From the NCBI RefSeq assembly GCF_018145875.1, contig NZ_JAGSSV010000016.1, positions 1 through 64,000 of the forward strand: a stretch of DNA of 64,000 nt. The letters run 5' to 3'. The position numbers and the translations under genes are program-made. Below the pieces are notes generated by a model. That model was not told the origin of the DNA, searched no databases, and saw only the letters and a program-made list of their open reading frames with translations. Below are positions 54,794 to 63,836 of the stretch, piece by piece (the stretch's first letter is position 1; each line of letters opens with the position of its first letter). This DNA is from Marinomonas vulgaris (GTDB lineage: Bacteria; Pseudomonadota; Gammaproteobacteria; Pseudomonadales; Marinomonadaceae).

Positions 54794-55485
54794 GCATAAT
54801 TGGACTGATTGGCGCCATGGACGAAGAAGTAGCCGTTATCAAGGCTTGGATGACAGATGTGCGTGAAGAGTCTGTGGCGGGCTGTGATTTTTATCTAGGG
54901 CACTTTGAAGGCAAAGAAGTGGTGCTGTTGAAATCAGGCATTGGCAAAGTCAATGCGGCCGTATCGACAACCTTGTTGTTGTCAAGATTCCAACCAGAAT
55001 ACGTGATCAATATCGGTTCAGCCGGTGGCTATGATACGGATTTACAGGTCGGTGATGTGGTTATTTCGGACGAAGTCTTGCACCACGATGTGGACGTCAC
55101 GGCATTTGGTTATGTGATGGGACAAGTGCCAAACATGCCTGCCACCTATTCAGCCGACAAAGCCTTGATACAAAAAGCCAAAGACGCCGTGCAAGCCGTG
55201 ACTCAGGTTCAGGCGAAAATTGGCTTGATCGGTACAGGTGACAGCTTCATGTGCGACCCTGTGCGAGTAGAGTCGGTGCGCACCACTTTCCCAGCCTTGG
55301 TAGCGGTTGAAATGGAAGCGGCCGCGGTTGCGCAAGTGTGCTTCAAGTTTGGGACGCCGTTTGTTGTAGTGCGTTCTTTGTCCGACATTGCAGGCAAAGA
55401 ATCCCCTCAAAGCTTCGATGAATACCTCAAGGTGGCGGCGGAAAACTCCTCTTTGATGATTCAACAAATGCTGAAGGCTGACTAA
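54790..55485 (+). CDS. mtnN: 5'-methylthioadenosine/S-adenosylhomocysteine nucleosidase (Pfs)
   Basis: 231 aa. IGLIGAMDEEVAVIK at the N-terminus (E near residue 12), GKVNAAVSTTLLL, VINIGSAGGY, GDSFMCD, VEMEAAAVAQVC (binding Glu pair) and catalytic Asp in VRSLSDIAG. It cleaves SAH and MTA; the SAH product S-ribosylhomocysteine is the LuxS substrate for AI-2. It is translationally coupled to the LuxQ-like sensor (ATGA overlap), so signal sensing and AI-2-precursor metabolism share one transcript. Confidence 0.95.
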   Translation: MSIIGLIGAMDEEVAVIKAWMTDVREESVAGCDFYLGHFEGKEVVLLKSGIGKVNAAVSTTLLLSRFQPEYVINIGSAGGYDTDLQVGDVVISDEVLHHDVDVTAFGYVMGQVPNMPATYSADKALIQKAKDAVQAVTQVQAKIGLIGTGDSFMCDPVRVESVRTTFPALVAVEMEAAAVAQVCFKFGTPFVVVRSLSDIAGKESPQSFDEYLKVAAENSSLMIQQMLKAD

Positions 55486-55488
55486 GAC

Positions 55489-56448
55489 ATGATGATGGGC
55501 AAGGGACTGACGGCGGCGATCATCATTACCGCCCTTGGTTCTTCGCTTGTTTTTGCGGCGCCCGACGAGGCGGCAAAATCCTCATGGTGGCTGAACTCTC
55601 ACGAAACGGTGTCGAAAACCATCGGTAACTGGTCGACGGGTATTGATTCTTTCTTATCCGGCGAAGCCAATACTCCAGAGGCGTATCAAGAGCAAGAAAG
55701 CCATGTGGACATCCGTTTTGGTTCTGTTTTGGGTGATGGGGATCGTGCGAGTTTTTTTGATTTCAGCGCCAAGCTAAAATTGCCTAATACGCAAGATCGC
55801 CTGCGCTTAGTGATTGAGTCGGAACCTGATACCCTGGCACCAGAAAGTATTCAAAACGAGTCAAGTCAACGCGAAAGTGTGGTGGAGTCGGCTTTAGCGA
55901 CCAGCATTACCGCGGCCGTACGTTACATTGAAGATGATTTGGGTTTGGACGTGGACGCAGGGGTTCGAGTGGACTTCCCATTGGACCCTTTTGTGCGCTT
56001 TCGATTTAAGCAGGGAAGTGAAACAGGCCAGTGGCGCTGGTGGCAGAATCAAGAAATGTTCGCCTATTATTCGAGAGGCGTGGGCGCTCGTTATCGCTTG
56101 GGGTTGGGTTACACACTGACGCCAAGGGTGAACTACAGTACGGACTTGTCGGTGGCTTGGTTAGACGATGAGGGCTTGTTTTACGGCCGTGAAAACCTGT
56201 CGTTGCAACATCGCCTTAACGATAAAAGCCGTCTGGCTTATCAGCTGAGCTTTTTGCAATCCGGTGCCCATGAGCTGGAGCCCGACAGCTATTTATACAA
56301 CGTGCAATACGAGCGACTTCTATACAAAAACTGGTTGATTGGGCAAGTTAAACCACAATTTACTCATGACGCGGATGACGATTACCACGGAGAGTTTTCT
56401 CTTACTTTGTCCATGGTGATATTGCTTGGTCCCGAATACCTGCAGTAA
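55489..56448 (+). CDS. Predicted outer-membrane protein of unknown function
   Basis: 319 aa starting 3 bp after mtnN. Signal peptide of about 23 residues (cleavage after VFA). The mature part alternates polar and hydrophobic residues in paired strands (for example GVGARYRLGLGYTLTPRVNYSTDLSVAWL and SLQHRLNDKSRLAYQLSFLQSG), as in beta-barrel outer-membrane proteins. There is a Trp-rich first segment (SSWWLNSHETV). I do not recognise the family. Because it follows mtnN with almost no gap, it belongs to the LuxP-like/LuxQ-like operon. Confidence 0.7.
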   Translation: MMMGKGLTAAIIITALGSSLVFAAPDEAAKSSWWLNSHETVSKTIGNWSTGIDSFLSGEANTPEAYQEQESHVDIRFGSVLGDGDRASFFDFSAKLKLPNTQDRLRLVIESEPDTLAPESIQNESSQRESVVESALATSITAAVRYIEDDLGLDVDAGVRVDFPLDPFVRFRFKQGSETGQWRWWQNQEMFAYYSRGVGARYRLGLGYTLTPRVNYSTDLSVAWLDDEGLFYGRENLSLQHRLNDKSRLAYQLSFLQSGAHELEPDSYLYNVQYERLLYKNWLIGQVKPQFTHDADDDYHGEFSLTLSMVILLGPEYLQ

Positions 56449-56551
56449 TGAGTTTTGTATGGGCAGTATTAGATTTGTCTTACAGGAACTCGTATAATGC
56501 CGCGCGCTATCTATACTCGCACCAATCTATCGCCGCCAAGAGAAATAAGTC

Positions 56552-57655
56552 ATGAGACCGGATCAAATCCAACCAGAAATGTATGAAAAGCAGCTGCATG
56601 ATAAGCAGGCTGACCTTGCCGAATTAATGGCGACGTTGTCATTGCCTGAGATGGAAGTGTACGCCAGTGCGCCGACTCACTATCGTATGCGCGCTGAGTT
56701 TCGGATTTGGCACGACGGTGACGATTTGTTTTACGCTATGTTTGATTCGGCCGATCCAAGAACGCCGATTCGTACCGACCAGTTTCTCGCGGCATCCACA
56801 CAGATCAATACTTTAATGCCGCAATTACTGGATGCGGTGCGTGATACGCCTATTTTGCGCCATAAGCTCTTTCAAGTGGATTTTTTGACCACCACAACGG
56901 GCGAAGCTCTGATCAGCTTGTTGTACCATAAGCCGATCGACGATGAATGGAACGCCGCGGCTCAGCAGTTAAACAAAGCCTTTCCTGCTTGTCATTTTAT
57001 TGGCCGCAGCCGCAAGAAAAAGCAAATTCTAACCCGTGATTTCGTCATGGAAACACTGACCGTTCACGGTCAAAAATTCCATTACCAACAAGTTGAAAAC
57101 AGCTTCACGCAACCGAACGCCGGCATCAGCGAAAAAATGCTGGAATGGGCTTTAGACGTAACGAAAGACGCGTCGGGCGATTTGTTGGAAATGTATTGCG
57201 GCAACGGTAACTTCTCCATTCCGTTAGCGCGTCAATTTGATCGTGTGGTAGCAACGGAAATTTCTAAGGTGTCGGTGAACTCGGCACAGTTAAATATCGC
57301 CATAAACGGCATGCACAACGTACAAGTGGTCAAAATGGCCAGTGAAGACGTATCGGCGGCGTTAAATGGTGATACTGAGCTGCCAAAAAGTTTGGTGCAA
57401 GCGGGAGTCAGTGAATTGTCCCCTTCTGTGGTTTTGGTCGATCCGCCACGGGCAGGATTAGACGACGCAACGGTCGAATTAGTACGAAAAATCGATGCTA
57501 TTCTTTATGTTTCCTGTAATCCGGAAACACTAAAAGCCAATTTAGAAGCGCTATCTAGTACTCACGATGTGGTTCGCTTCGCCATGTTTGACCAGTTTCC
57601 TTACACTCACCATGTTGAGACAGGTGTGTATTTACAAAGAAAAACAACCGCTTAG
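56552..57655 (+). CDS. trmA: tRNA (uracil54-C5)-methyltransferase TrmA
   Basis: 367 aa. RMRAEFRIWHDGDDLFYAMFD in the N-terminal domain, SAM site DLLEMYCGNGNFSIPLA, VVLVDPPRAGLDD and the catalytic SCNPETLKANL (Cys in SCNP, near residue 325). It makes ribothymidine at position 54 of tRNA T-arms using SAM. Length equals E. coli TrmA. Confidence 0.95.
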   Translation: MRPDQIQPEMYEKQLHDKQADLAELMATLSLPEMEVYASAPTHYRMRAEFRIWHDGDDLFYAMFDSADPRTPIRTDQFLAASTQINTLMPQLLDAVRDTPILRHKLFQVDFLTTTTGEALISLLYHKPIDDEWNAAAQQLNKAFPACHFIGRSRKKKQILTRDFVMETLTVHGQKFHYQQVENSFTQPNAGISEKMLEWALDVTKDASGDLLEMYCGNGNFSIPLARQFDRVVATEISKVSVNSAQLNIAINGMHNVQVVKMASEDVSAALNGDTELPKSLVQAGVSELSPSVVLVDPPRAGLDDATVELVRKIDAILYVSCNPETLKANLEALSSTHDVVRFAMFDQFPYTHHVETGVYLQRKTTA

Positions 57656-57859
57656 CATTAAAGTTCACAAAGTCTGTGATGGGTTAAACGAGCAAGCCGT
57701 GTTGCCAAGAGGTAAACGCGGCTTTTTCTTGACCACCATTCATGAGTTTTGTTCCTGTTATAATGAAAGACATTCCCGTATCTACCTTAGGATACGCTGG
57801 ATTCTGTGTTAAGATGTGCCCACTTTTTTCCCCACCACCATAGAGAAGTCGAACGAGCC

Positions 57860-59089
57860 ATGAGTAGTAACTCACTAGACAAAGACAAAATCAAAATCTT
57901 GTTGTTAGAAGGCGTTCATCAATCTGCACTGGATGCATTGCATGACGCAGGCTACAGCAACATCGAATACCACAAAACCGCGTTGGCGGAAGACGAGCTG
58001 ATCGAGAAAATCTCGGAAGCGCACTTCATCGGTATTCGTTCTCGTACCCAGCTAACGGCGAAAGTGCTAGAGCACGCGAACCGTTTGGTTGCCATCGGTT
58101 GTTTCTGTATCGGAACAAACCAAGTGGACTTGGATGCAGCCAGCGAGAAAGGCGTGGTTGTATTTAATGCACCATTCTCAAACACGCGCAGCGTGGCTGA
58201 GCTCGTATTGGGCCAATTGATTCTATTGCTTCGCGGAATTCCAGCGAAAAACGCGGCTTGTCATCGCGGCGGCTGGATCAAGTCAGCAGTGGGTTCGTTT
58301 GAAACTCGTGGTAAGCGTTTGGGTATTATCGGTTACGGTAGCATTGGTACCCAGCTAAGCGTATTGGCAGAATCGTTGGGCATGGAAGTGTGCTTTTACG
58401 ACATCGTTACCAAGTTGCCACTGGGTAATGCGCGTCAAATCAAAAGCTTGAAAGAGCTATTGTCTACCAGCGACATCATCAGTCTGCATGTGCCAGAAAC
58501 CTTATCAACAAAAATGATGATAGGCGCGAAAGAAGTGTCGCAAATGAAGAAAGGTTCTATCTTCATTAACGCTTCTCGTGGCACGGTTGCTGACTTAGAC
58601 GCCGTAGCTGAAGCGATCAAAGCAGGCGACCTTGCTGGTGCGGCGGTGGATGTGTTCCCTGTTGAGCCAAAAGGCAACAACGAAGAATTCGTGTCACCGC
58701 TTCGTGGTTTAGACAATGTGATCCTAACGCCTCACATTGGTGGTAGCACCATGGAAGCACAAGAAAACATCGGTGTGGAAGTAGCGGATAAGCTGATTAA
58801 ATATTCCGACGTGGGTACAACAACGGCGGCGGTTAACTTCCCAGAAGTGGCCTTGCCAGCACAAGCGGACAATCATCGTATTCTGCACATCCATGAAAAC
58901 CGCCCTGGTGTGTTGTCTAAAATCAACGCCATTTTCTCTGAGCACAACATCAACATCACGGGTCAATACCTTCGTACTACGGAGAAATTAGGCTACATGG
59001 TGATGGACGTTGACGCCGAGGAAGGTGAGCTTGCGCTTGAAAAAGTGCGCGAAGTAGAAGGCACGGTAAAAGCGCGCGTTTTGTTCTAA
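57860..59089 (+). CDS. serA: D-3-phosphoglycerate dehydrogenase
   Basis: 409 aa from the ATG at 57860 (MSSNSLDKDKIKILLLEGVH), matching E. coli SerA length; the frame extends upstream to 57806. NAD-binding GYGSIGTQLS (about 157-166), active-site GRSVAELVLGQ-type loop, catalytic His in LTPHIGGST and a C-terminal ACT domain (HENRPGVLSKINAIFSEHNINI) for serine feedback. First step of serine synthesis. Confidence 0.95.
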   Translation: MSSNSLDKDKIKILLLEGVHQSALDALHDAGYSNIEYHKTALAEDELIEKISEAHFIGIRSRTQLTAKVLEHANRLVAIGCFCIGTNQVDLDAASEKGVVVFNAPFSNTRSVAELVLGQLILLLRGIPAKNAACHRGGWIKSAVGSFETRGKRLGIIGYGSIGTQLSVLAESLGMEVCFYDIVTKLPLGNARQIKSLKELLSTSDIISLHVPETLSTKMMIGAKEVSQMKKGSIFINASRGTVADLDAVAEAIKAGDLAGAAVDVFPVEPKGNNEEFVSPLRGLDNVILTPHIGGSTMEAQENIGVEVADKLIKYSDVGTTTAAVNFPEVALPAQADNHRILHIHENRPGVLSKINAIFSEHNINITGQYLRTTEKLGYMVMDVDAEEGELALEKVREVEGTVKARVLF

Positions 59090-59111
59090 ACGCTTGTCTT
59101 TTATAGATGTT

Positions 59112-59139
59112 AAAAAATCCAGCTACGGCTGGATTTTTT
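59112..59139 (+). terminator. Rho-independent terminator of serA
   Basis: AAAAAATCCAGC (59112-59123) pairs with GCTGGATTTTTT (59128-59139) around a TACG tetraloop. The stem is the same as the rph terminator at 8317-8343 (loop TTCG there). Confidence 0.9.
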
Positions 59140-59195
59140 GTGTCTGACTCTTAGGTTCTGCCAATTGAGCTAGACTTTGCCACCTAAATTCGCAC

Positions 59196-61163
59196 TTATT
59201 TAATACCCAAGGTGGTGGTGATGTCTTGGATTTTCTGTTGGATGCTGGTGGTGACTTCCGCCATGAAGGTTTCCGAGGCGTTGGCTTGCTCTCTTACCGT
59301 GACAACCGACTGATTGAGTTTGGTCATGCCCAGTTTTTGCTCTGCGGCGTAGCCGGAGGCTTTTTTCGCTAAATGGGTCGATTGTTTGGACTTTTCTAAA
59401 ATATCTTGCGCTGACTGACCCAGGGCCTGAGTTAGGCTGATTTGCTCAGTAGACGCACTGGCGATTAGATCCAAGTTATTTTTAAGTTGTTTTGTGGCGG
59501 TATTGAGACGAGAGAAAATTTGCGTGATTTCTTCCAGTGAATGCTGGGTTCGGCTCGACAGTGTTCGCACTTCTGAGGCGACTACAGCGAATCCTCGACC
59601 ATGCTCCCCTGCACGGGCCGCTTCGATCGCGGCATTCAGCGCTAATAAGTTGGTTTGCTCAGAAATGTCTTTAATGCCACTCACAATAGATGAGGCGCTC
59701 GACACAGACTCTTCCAAATTCACCAAAGCGCTTTGACTGTTGGTTAGGCGTTCCAATGTCGTTTGGTTTGCTAACGCCAAAGAGGCCGCTTGATCGACGC
59801 TGTGCGTCATGGCGGTGTTGGTGTCGGCGGCGTAGCTAGCCACTTCTTGAGCACGCACCTCGGCTTTGTTCGCTAAGGTTTCCACTTGGTTCGACATGTC
59901 TAGTGTATCGTCTAGCCCTTGGCGTGAGGCGACACTGAGTTCGTGTACTTGCCCAAATGCGTTGAGCATGTCATTCAAAGAAGTCGAAATATTATTGAGT
60001 TCGGTGTCTCTTTGCTGGCGTTGTACAGCGATCTGCTCCAGATAACGATTGAGATAATGAGCCACATCGGAGAGTTCGTTTTTATTTTTGCCAACGGTGA
60101 GTGTGTTGATGTTTTGGTGTTCAACCAAATTTTTGACCGCTGTGTACAAGTCGCGAGCGCTTTTTACCACCACGCGATTTTGAAACACATGCACGCAAAA
60201 GGTGGTGGCAATCATCAAAATAACAAACACCGAAAAAGCCATCAGGGTCTGCTGCTGAGTAACTTTGGCACTGGCTTGAATATCTTGCGTACCGGCTTTT
60301 AAGAGGGTATCGAGTTGGCTGATCAAGGTACGCACCTTATCTTGCGCCGCTTGAGCTTGCTGGATATTTCCAAGGCTGGTTTCCACATCTTTTAAGTAGC
60401 GTATTGACCAACCATGTAATTCATTTTTTACATCTTCGAGGGGATCGACGATGTCGTCCGTGGTGTCGCTGGCCCAGCCCATGAGTGCAGACAAGTCATC
60501 GTCGGCATTGTTGGCTTGTTGTTCAGTTACATCCAAGAGAGGTAAGTTGTTCAGTTCGCTAATGTAAGCTTGAAACTGAGTGATGGCTTGGTTGAGTCGT
60601 TCTTGGTTACTGTCTGAGTGGGCGGCTAAGTATTCGTCTTTTGCACGATTGATGCGCGCCAACCCAGCATAGAGTTTTACTTGAATGGCCAAATAGGGCG
60701 ATGCGCTCGCTCTACCGTGTTTATCCTCAAAGGTTTGCACTTTGTCAGTCAGATTGTTCAGCGATAACAGCATTTGTAAGGCGTTGTTTTCAATCAGCGC
60801 ATAAGGATTGCCAGAGAGCTTACCCGCCGCGCGAATATCCGATTGAAGACTCGCAGCTATTTGGGCAAGTTGCTCGTCGATAGGAGCCTTAACGGTGTCG
60901 GGCAGTGTGTTGAGATTGGTGCGTATGTCTTGTTCGATGAACTCTTGGGTGGGAATCAGTAGCGAGGCTTCACCGGATGATAAATAGCGCTCAATTTGTT
61001 GCTTTAAGGTAATCGAAGATTGCTCCCACACCAGGGTGTAGTTGTCGCTTTGCTCTAACGCGTTGCGGAACTTCATTAGACTCCACAATAAAAGACCGAT
61101 GAGCATGGCGGCAATCACTAAATAGCTGACGGTAGTGGTGCGAGTAACGTGGGAAATTTTCAA
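59196..61163 (-). CDS. Methyl-accepting chemotaxis protein
   Basis: About 655 aa if translation starts at the TTG at 61163 ([16 protein letters not shown]); an ATG further upstream (61271) would add 36 residues without receptor features, so the start is uncertain. Membrane helix at about 12-30, a 250-residue helical periplasmic domain, second helix near 298-320, then a signalling domain with [40 protein letters not shown]. It is predicted to feed a distant CheA. The ligand is unknown. Single-gene unit convergent with serA. Confidence 0.87.
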   Translation of the reverse strand: MKISHVTRTTTVSYLVIAAMLIGLLLWSLMKFRNALEQSDNYTLVWEQSSITLKQQIERYLSSGEASLLIPTQEFIEQDIRTNLNTLPDTVKAPIDEQLAQIAASLQSDIRAAGKLSGNPYALIENNALQMLLSLNNLTDKVQTFEDKHGRASASPYLAIQVKLYAGLARINRAKDEYLAAHSDSNQERLNQAITQFQAYISELNNLPLLDVTEQQANNADDDLSALMGWASDTTDDIVDPLEDVKNELHGWSIRYLKDVETSLGNIQQAQAAQDKVRTLISQLDTLLKAGTQDIQASAKVTQQQTLMAFSVFVILMIATTFCVHVFQNRVVVKSARDLYTAVKNLVEHQNINTLTVGKNKNELSDVAHYLNRYLEQIAVQRQQRDTELNNISTSLNDMLNAFGQVHELSVASRQGLDDTLDMSNQVETLANKAEVRAQEVASYAADTNTAMTHSVDQAASLALANQTTLERLTNSQSALVNLEESVSSASSIVSGIKDISEQTNLLALNAAIEAARAGEHGRGFAVVASEVRTLSSRTQHSLEEITQIFSRLNTATKQLKNNLDLIASASTEQISLTQALGQSAQDILEKSKQSTHLAKKASGYAAEQKLGMTKLNQSVVTVREQANASETFMAEVTTSIQQKIQDITTTLGIK

Positions 61164-61549
61164 TCTAAAGGCCTGCCTTATTACATATGTTAACAAAAGG
61201 TCGGTTCTTTTACATAGGCTTACAAAACCGCAAGGCCACCATAATGGGATTCTGTGACAGAAATATGACATGCCACAGCGTGTGGGAGGAAAAGTCGTTA
61301 GCTTTTTGTTGGGTTACAGGAATTTGACGATATAAATTGCCTAAAAACGACTTTTTTTGCCTTTTTGCGGCGAGATTAGCCCCAATCCTGACTATTTGGA
61401 AAAAAAGCTTTCATGGTCACTTTTTTGTCATTATTTTGTATTAAATTGAAAAAGGATATTAAACGCGCGTTTAATAAATATGTGCTGTAGGTGTTTGACG
61501 CCTTTCCAATGACATTGCCACTATTCGTATCACTTTAAGGAGCTCAAGA
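61164..61549. other. Divergent promoter region of the chemoreceptor and Pot-like operon
   Basis: About 385 bp without a gene. It contains a perfect 20-bp palindrome (61457-61476). AAGGAG at 61535-61540 precedes the binding-protein ATG (61550). Confidence 0.5.
61457..61476. promoter_or_regulatory. 20-bp palindromic operator candidate upstream of the Pot-like binding protein gene
   Basis: TATTAAACGCGCGTTTAATA is a perfect inverted repeat 74 bp upstream of the ATG, with a central CGCGCG. The size, symmetry and central CG resemble LacI/PurR-type operators, but no regulator is adjacent. Confidence 0.6.
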
Positions 61550-62662
61550 ATGACTATTTCTCGTCGCCAATTTGTGAAAGGCGCTTCAGTCGCTGGGGCG
61601 GTTGCCGCCACCCCATTTTCAATTAATAGCGCCATTGCGGCCAACAAAGAACTGCGCATTTACGCGTGGGCTGGTTACATTACCGATGAAATGCTGGCGG
61701 ACTTCAAAGCCAAAACGGGCATTAACGCTACCTTCACACCTTACGGTACCAACGACGAGCTGATGAACTCCTTGCGTGCCACAGATGGCACGGGCTTTGA
61801 CATCATCATGCCAACGGTTGACCGTGTACCTGGATATGTGGATTACGAGTTGGTGCAGCCCCTAGATGTAAAACGCATCAATTGGGATGGTTGTTTAGAC
61901 AGCGCCTTGGCAGGCTCCGATGTGGGCGGTATTGTGAATGGTAAGCGTTACTTTGCGCCAGCCGATTGGGGAACAGAAGCGATTTCGTACCACACAGATT
62001 ATGCCAAAGTAGACCCTAAAAATTTAAGTTATGGCGATCTCTGGTTGCCTGAAAACGCGGGTGGCGTCACGGTTCGTGGTCATTCAGCGCTTGTGGGTAT
62101 CGGTTTGTGGTTAGAAAAAGCCGGCAAGTTACCTTTCCCATTGCTGGATTCCTACAAAAATGAAAAAGCCATGCGTGCGAATTTCGAAGTGATCTTAAAA
62201 GTCGCAGCCGAGCATAAGAGCGCCATTGCGCAATTCTGGTCGACTGAAAACGAAGCGCAGGGTGCGTTCAGAACCAATGGCGCTGTGATTGGCCAAACGT
62301 GGGACAGCACCGCATTCAAACTTAAGTCCGAAGGCGAGCCTGTTGCCTACGGCGCACCAAAAGAAGGGGCGTTGGCGTGGATGGAAGGTTTTGTTATTCC
62401 TAAGAATGCGAACAACGTGGATTCAGTGTACGAGTTCATTAACTGGTATTACACGCCAGAGTCTGGTGCCATGTTTGTCAAAGCCACCGGCTACAATTCC
62501 ACCGCAAAAGGCGCCGATGCTTTATTGCCGGCCGAAACCAAGCAGTTCTTCCAAGATTCGTACAGCGAACAAGATTTGGCGAACCTGTGGTGGTGGCCAA
62601 TTCAAGAACCTTGGTACGTTGCGCTGCGTAACGAATATCAAGATCGTTACTTGTCAGCGTAA
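61550..62662 (+). CDS. Tat-exported solute-binding protein (PotD/PotF-like)
   Basis: 370 aa with a twin-arginine signal (SRRQFVKGASVAG, cleavage after IAA) and a mature start KELRIYAWAGYITDEMLADF. TPYGTNDELMNSL, GTGFDIIMPT and WWWPIQEP match the spermidine/putrescine-binding class. The start follows AAGGAG by 9 nt. It is followed by a terminator-like stem before potA, then by ATPase and permease genes. The ligand may be a polyamine or another small amine; the sequence alone does not settle it. Confidence 0.88.
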   Translation: MTISRRQFVKGASVAGAVAATPFSINSAIAANKELRIYAWAGYITDEMLADFKAKTGINATFTPYGTNDELMNSLRATDGTGFDIIMPTVDRVPGYVDYELVQPLDVKRINWDGCLDSALAGSDVGGIVNGKRYFAPADWGTEAISYHTDYAKVDPKNLSYGDLWLPENAGGVTVRGHSALVGIGLWLEKAGKLPFPLLDSYKNEKAMRANFEVILKVAAEHKSAIAQFWSTENEAQGAFRTNGAVIGQTWDSTAFKLKSEGEPVAYGAPKEGALAWMEGFVIPKNANNVDSVYEFINWYYTPESGAMFVKATGYNSTAKGADALLPAETKQFFQDSYSEQDLANLWWWPIQEPWYVALRNEYQDRYLSA

Positions 62663-62664
62663 CG

Positions 62665-62714
62665 AAAAAAAGCCCCTCGCGACTATCTAGTGTTTGTCGT
62701 CAGGGGCTTTTTTG
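62665..62714 (+). terminator. Partial terminator between the binding-protein gene and potA-like gene
   Basis: AAAAAAAGCCCCT (62665-62677) pairs with AGGGGCTTTTTT (62702-62713), with a 24-nt loop containing a small GAC/GTC stem and a T-run after. Read-through is presumably needed for the ATPase and permease genes, so it likely sets a high binding-protein ratio. Confidence 0.75.
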
Positions 62715-62753
62715 TATCACATTTTTTATCAAAAAATAACAAGCGAGAGAAGC

Positions 62754-63836
62754 ATGGACAGTAGTGTTCACCTAGATAATATCATCATGCAGTTTGGTGA
62801 CTTCACGGCCATACAAAAAACCGATTTAAAAATAGAGTCCGGCGAGTTTTTCAGTTTTTTAGGTCCTTCTGGTTGCGGTAAAACCACGATTTTAAACATG
62901 ATCAGCGGTTTTTTAGATCCCTCAGAAGGTGACATTAAAATTGGTGGGCAAAGCATGCACAATGTGCCGGCGAATAAGCGTCCTACCTCGATGATTTTTC
63001 AAAACCTCGCGCTGTTTCCTTTAATGACGGTGGCTGAAAATATTGAATTTGGCCTCGAAGTACGCGGTGTTTCGAAAAGTGAGCGAAAAAAAGCCTCTGA
63101 CCGACTGTTGGAGCTGGTTGCATTGCAAGGCAGTGGCGACAAAAAGGTATCGGAATTATCGGGTGGACAAAAGCAACGTATCGCTATTGCACGGGCGTTG
63201 GCGGTCGAGCCGCAGGTTTTGTTATTAGATGAGCCTTTGTCGGCGCTGGATCTTAAGCTGCGCCAGCACATGCGCACCGAGTTAAAAGAGATTCAGCGCA
63301 AAACTGGCATTACTTTTATCTATATTACCCATGACCAAGGGGAAGCCTTGACCATGTCGGATCGAGTTGCCGTGATGTCAGCGGGGAAAATCCAACAAGT
63401 GGCTGATCCTATTACTTTATATCGTGATCCCCATACGGCGTTTGTGGCGTCTTTCGTGGGTGAAAACAACGGTGTACGGGGCAAGGTCATAGAAACAAAT
63501 GATACCATGACCACCTTGGATTGTGGCCCATTGGGAGCATTAAAAGGTCGAACCCAAGGAGCATTGCAGCTGGGTGATGAGGCGACCGTGTTTATTCGTC
63601 CAGAGCATTTCCGCTTACAGTCAGAAAACGGCATGCACACCTTGCAGGCGATCATTGAAGAGGTGAACTTTGAGGGTGCGTATTTGACTCTAAACGCCAA
63701 CACCTCGACTGATCAAACCTTGTCGATTCAATTGGGAACGCATCAGTTCTTTGAAGCGTTGAAAAAAGGCGCTGCAGTGAGTTTGTCTTATAAAGAAGAA
63801 GACGCCATTGTCATAGCAGGATACGACCATGTTTAG
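62754..63836 (+). CDS. potA: ABC importer ATPase (PotA-like)
   Basis: 360 aa from the ATG at 62754 (GAGAGAAG upstream). Walker A GPSGCGKTTI (near 38-47), Q-loop FQNLALFPLMTV, signature LSGGQKQRIAIARA, Walker B LLLDEPLSALD, H-loop THDQGEA and a C-terminal TOBE domain (FIRPEHFRL). Polyamine-type importer ATPase by similarity and context. Overlaps the permease start by 8 bp. Confidence 0.92.
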   Translation: MDSSVHLDNIIMQFGDFTAIQKTDLKIESGEFFSFLGPSGCGKTTILNMISGFLDPSEGDIKIGGQSMHNVPANKRPTSMIFQNLALFPLMTVAENIEFGLEVRGVSKSERKKASDRLLELVALQGSGDKKVSELSGGQKQRIAIARALAVEPQVLLLDEPLSALDLKLRQHMRTELKEIQRKTGITFIYITHDQGEALTMSDRVAVMSAGKIQQVADPITLYRDPHTAFVASFVGENNGVRGKVIETNDTMTTLDCGPLGALKGRTQGALQLGDEATVFIRPEHFRLQSENGMHTLQAIIEEVNFEGAYLTLNANTSTDQTLSIQLGTHQFFEALKKGAAVSLSYKEEDAIVIAGYDHV

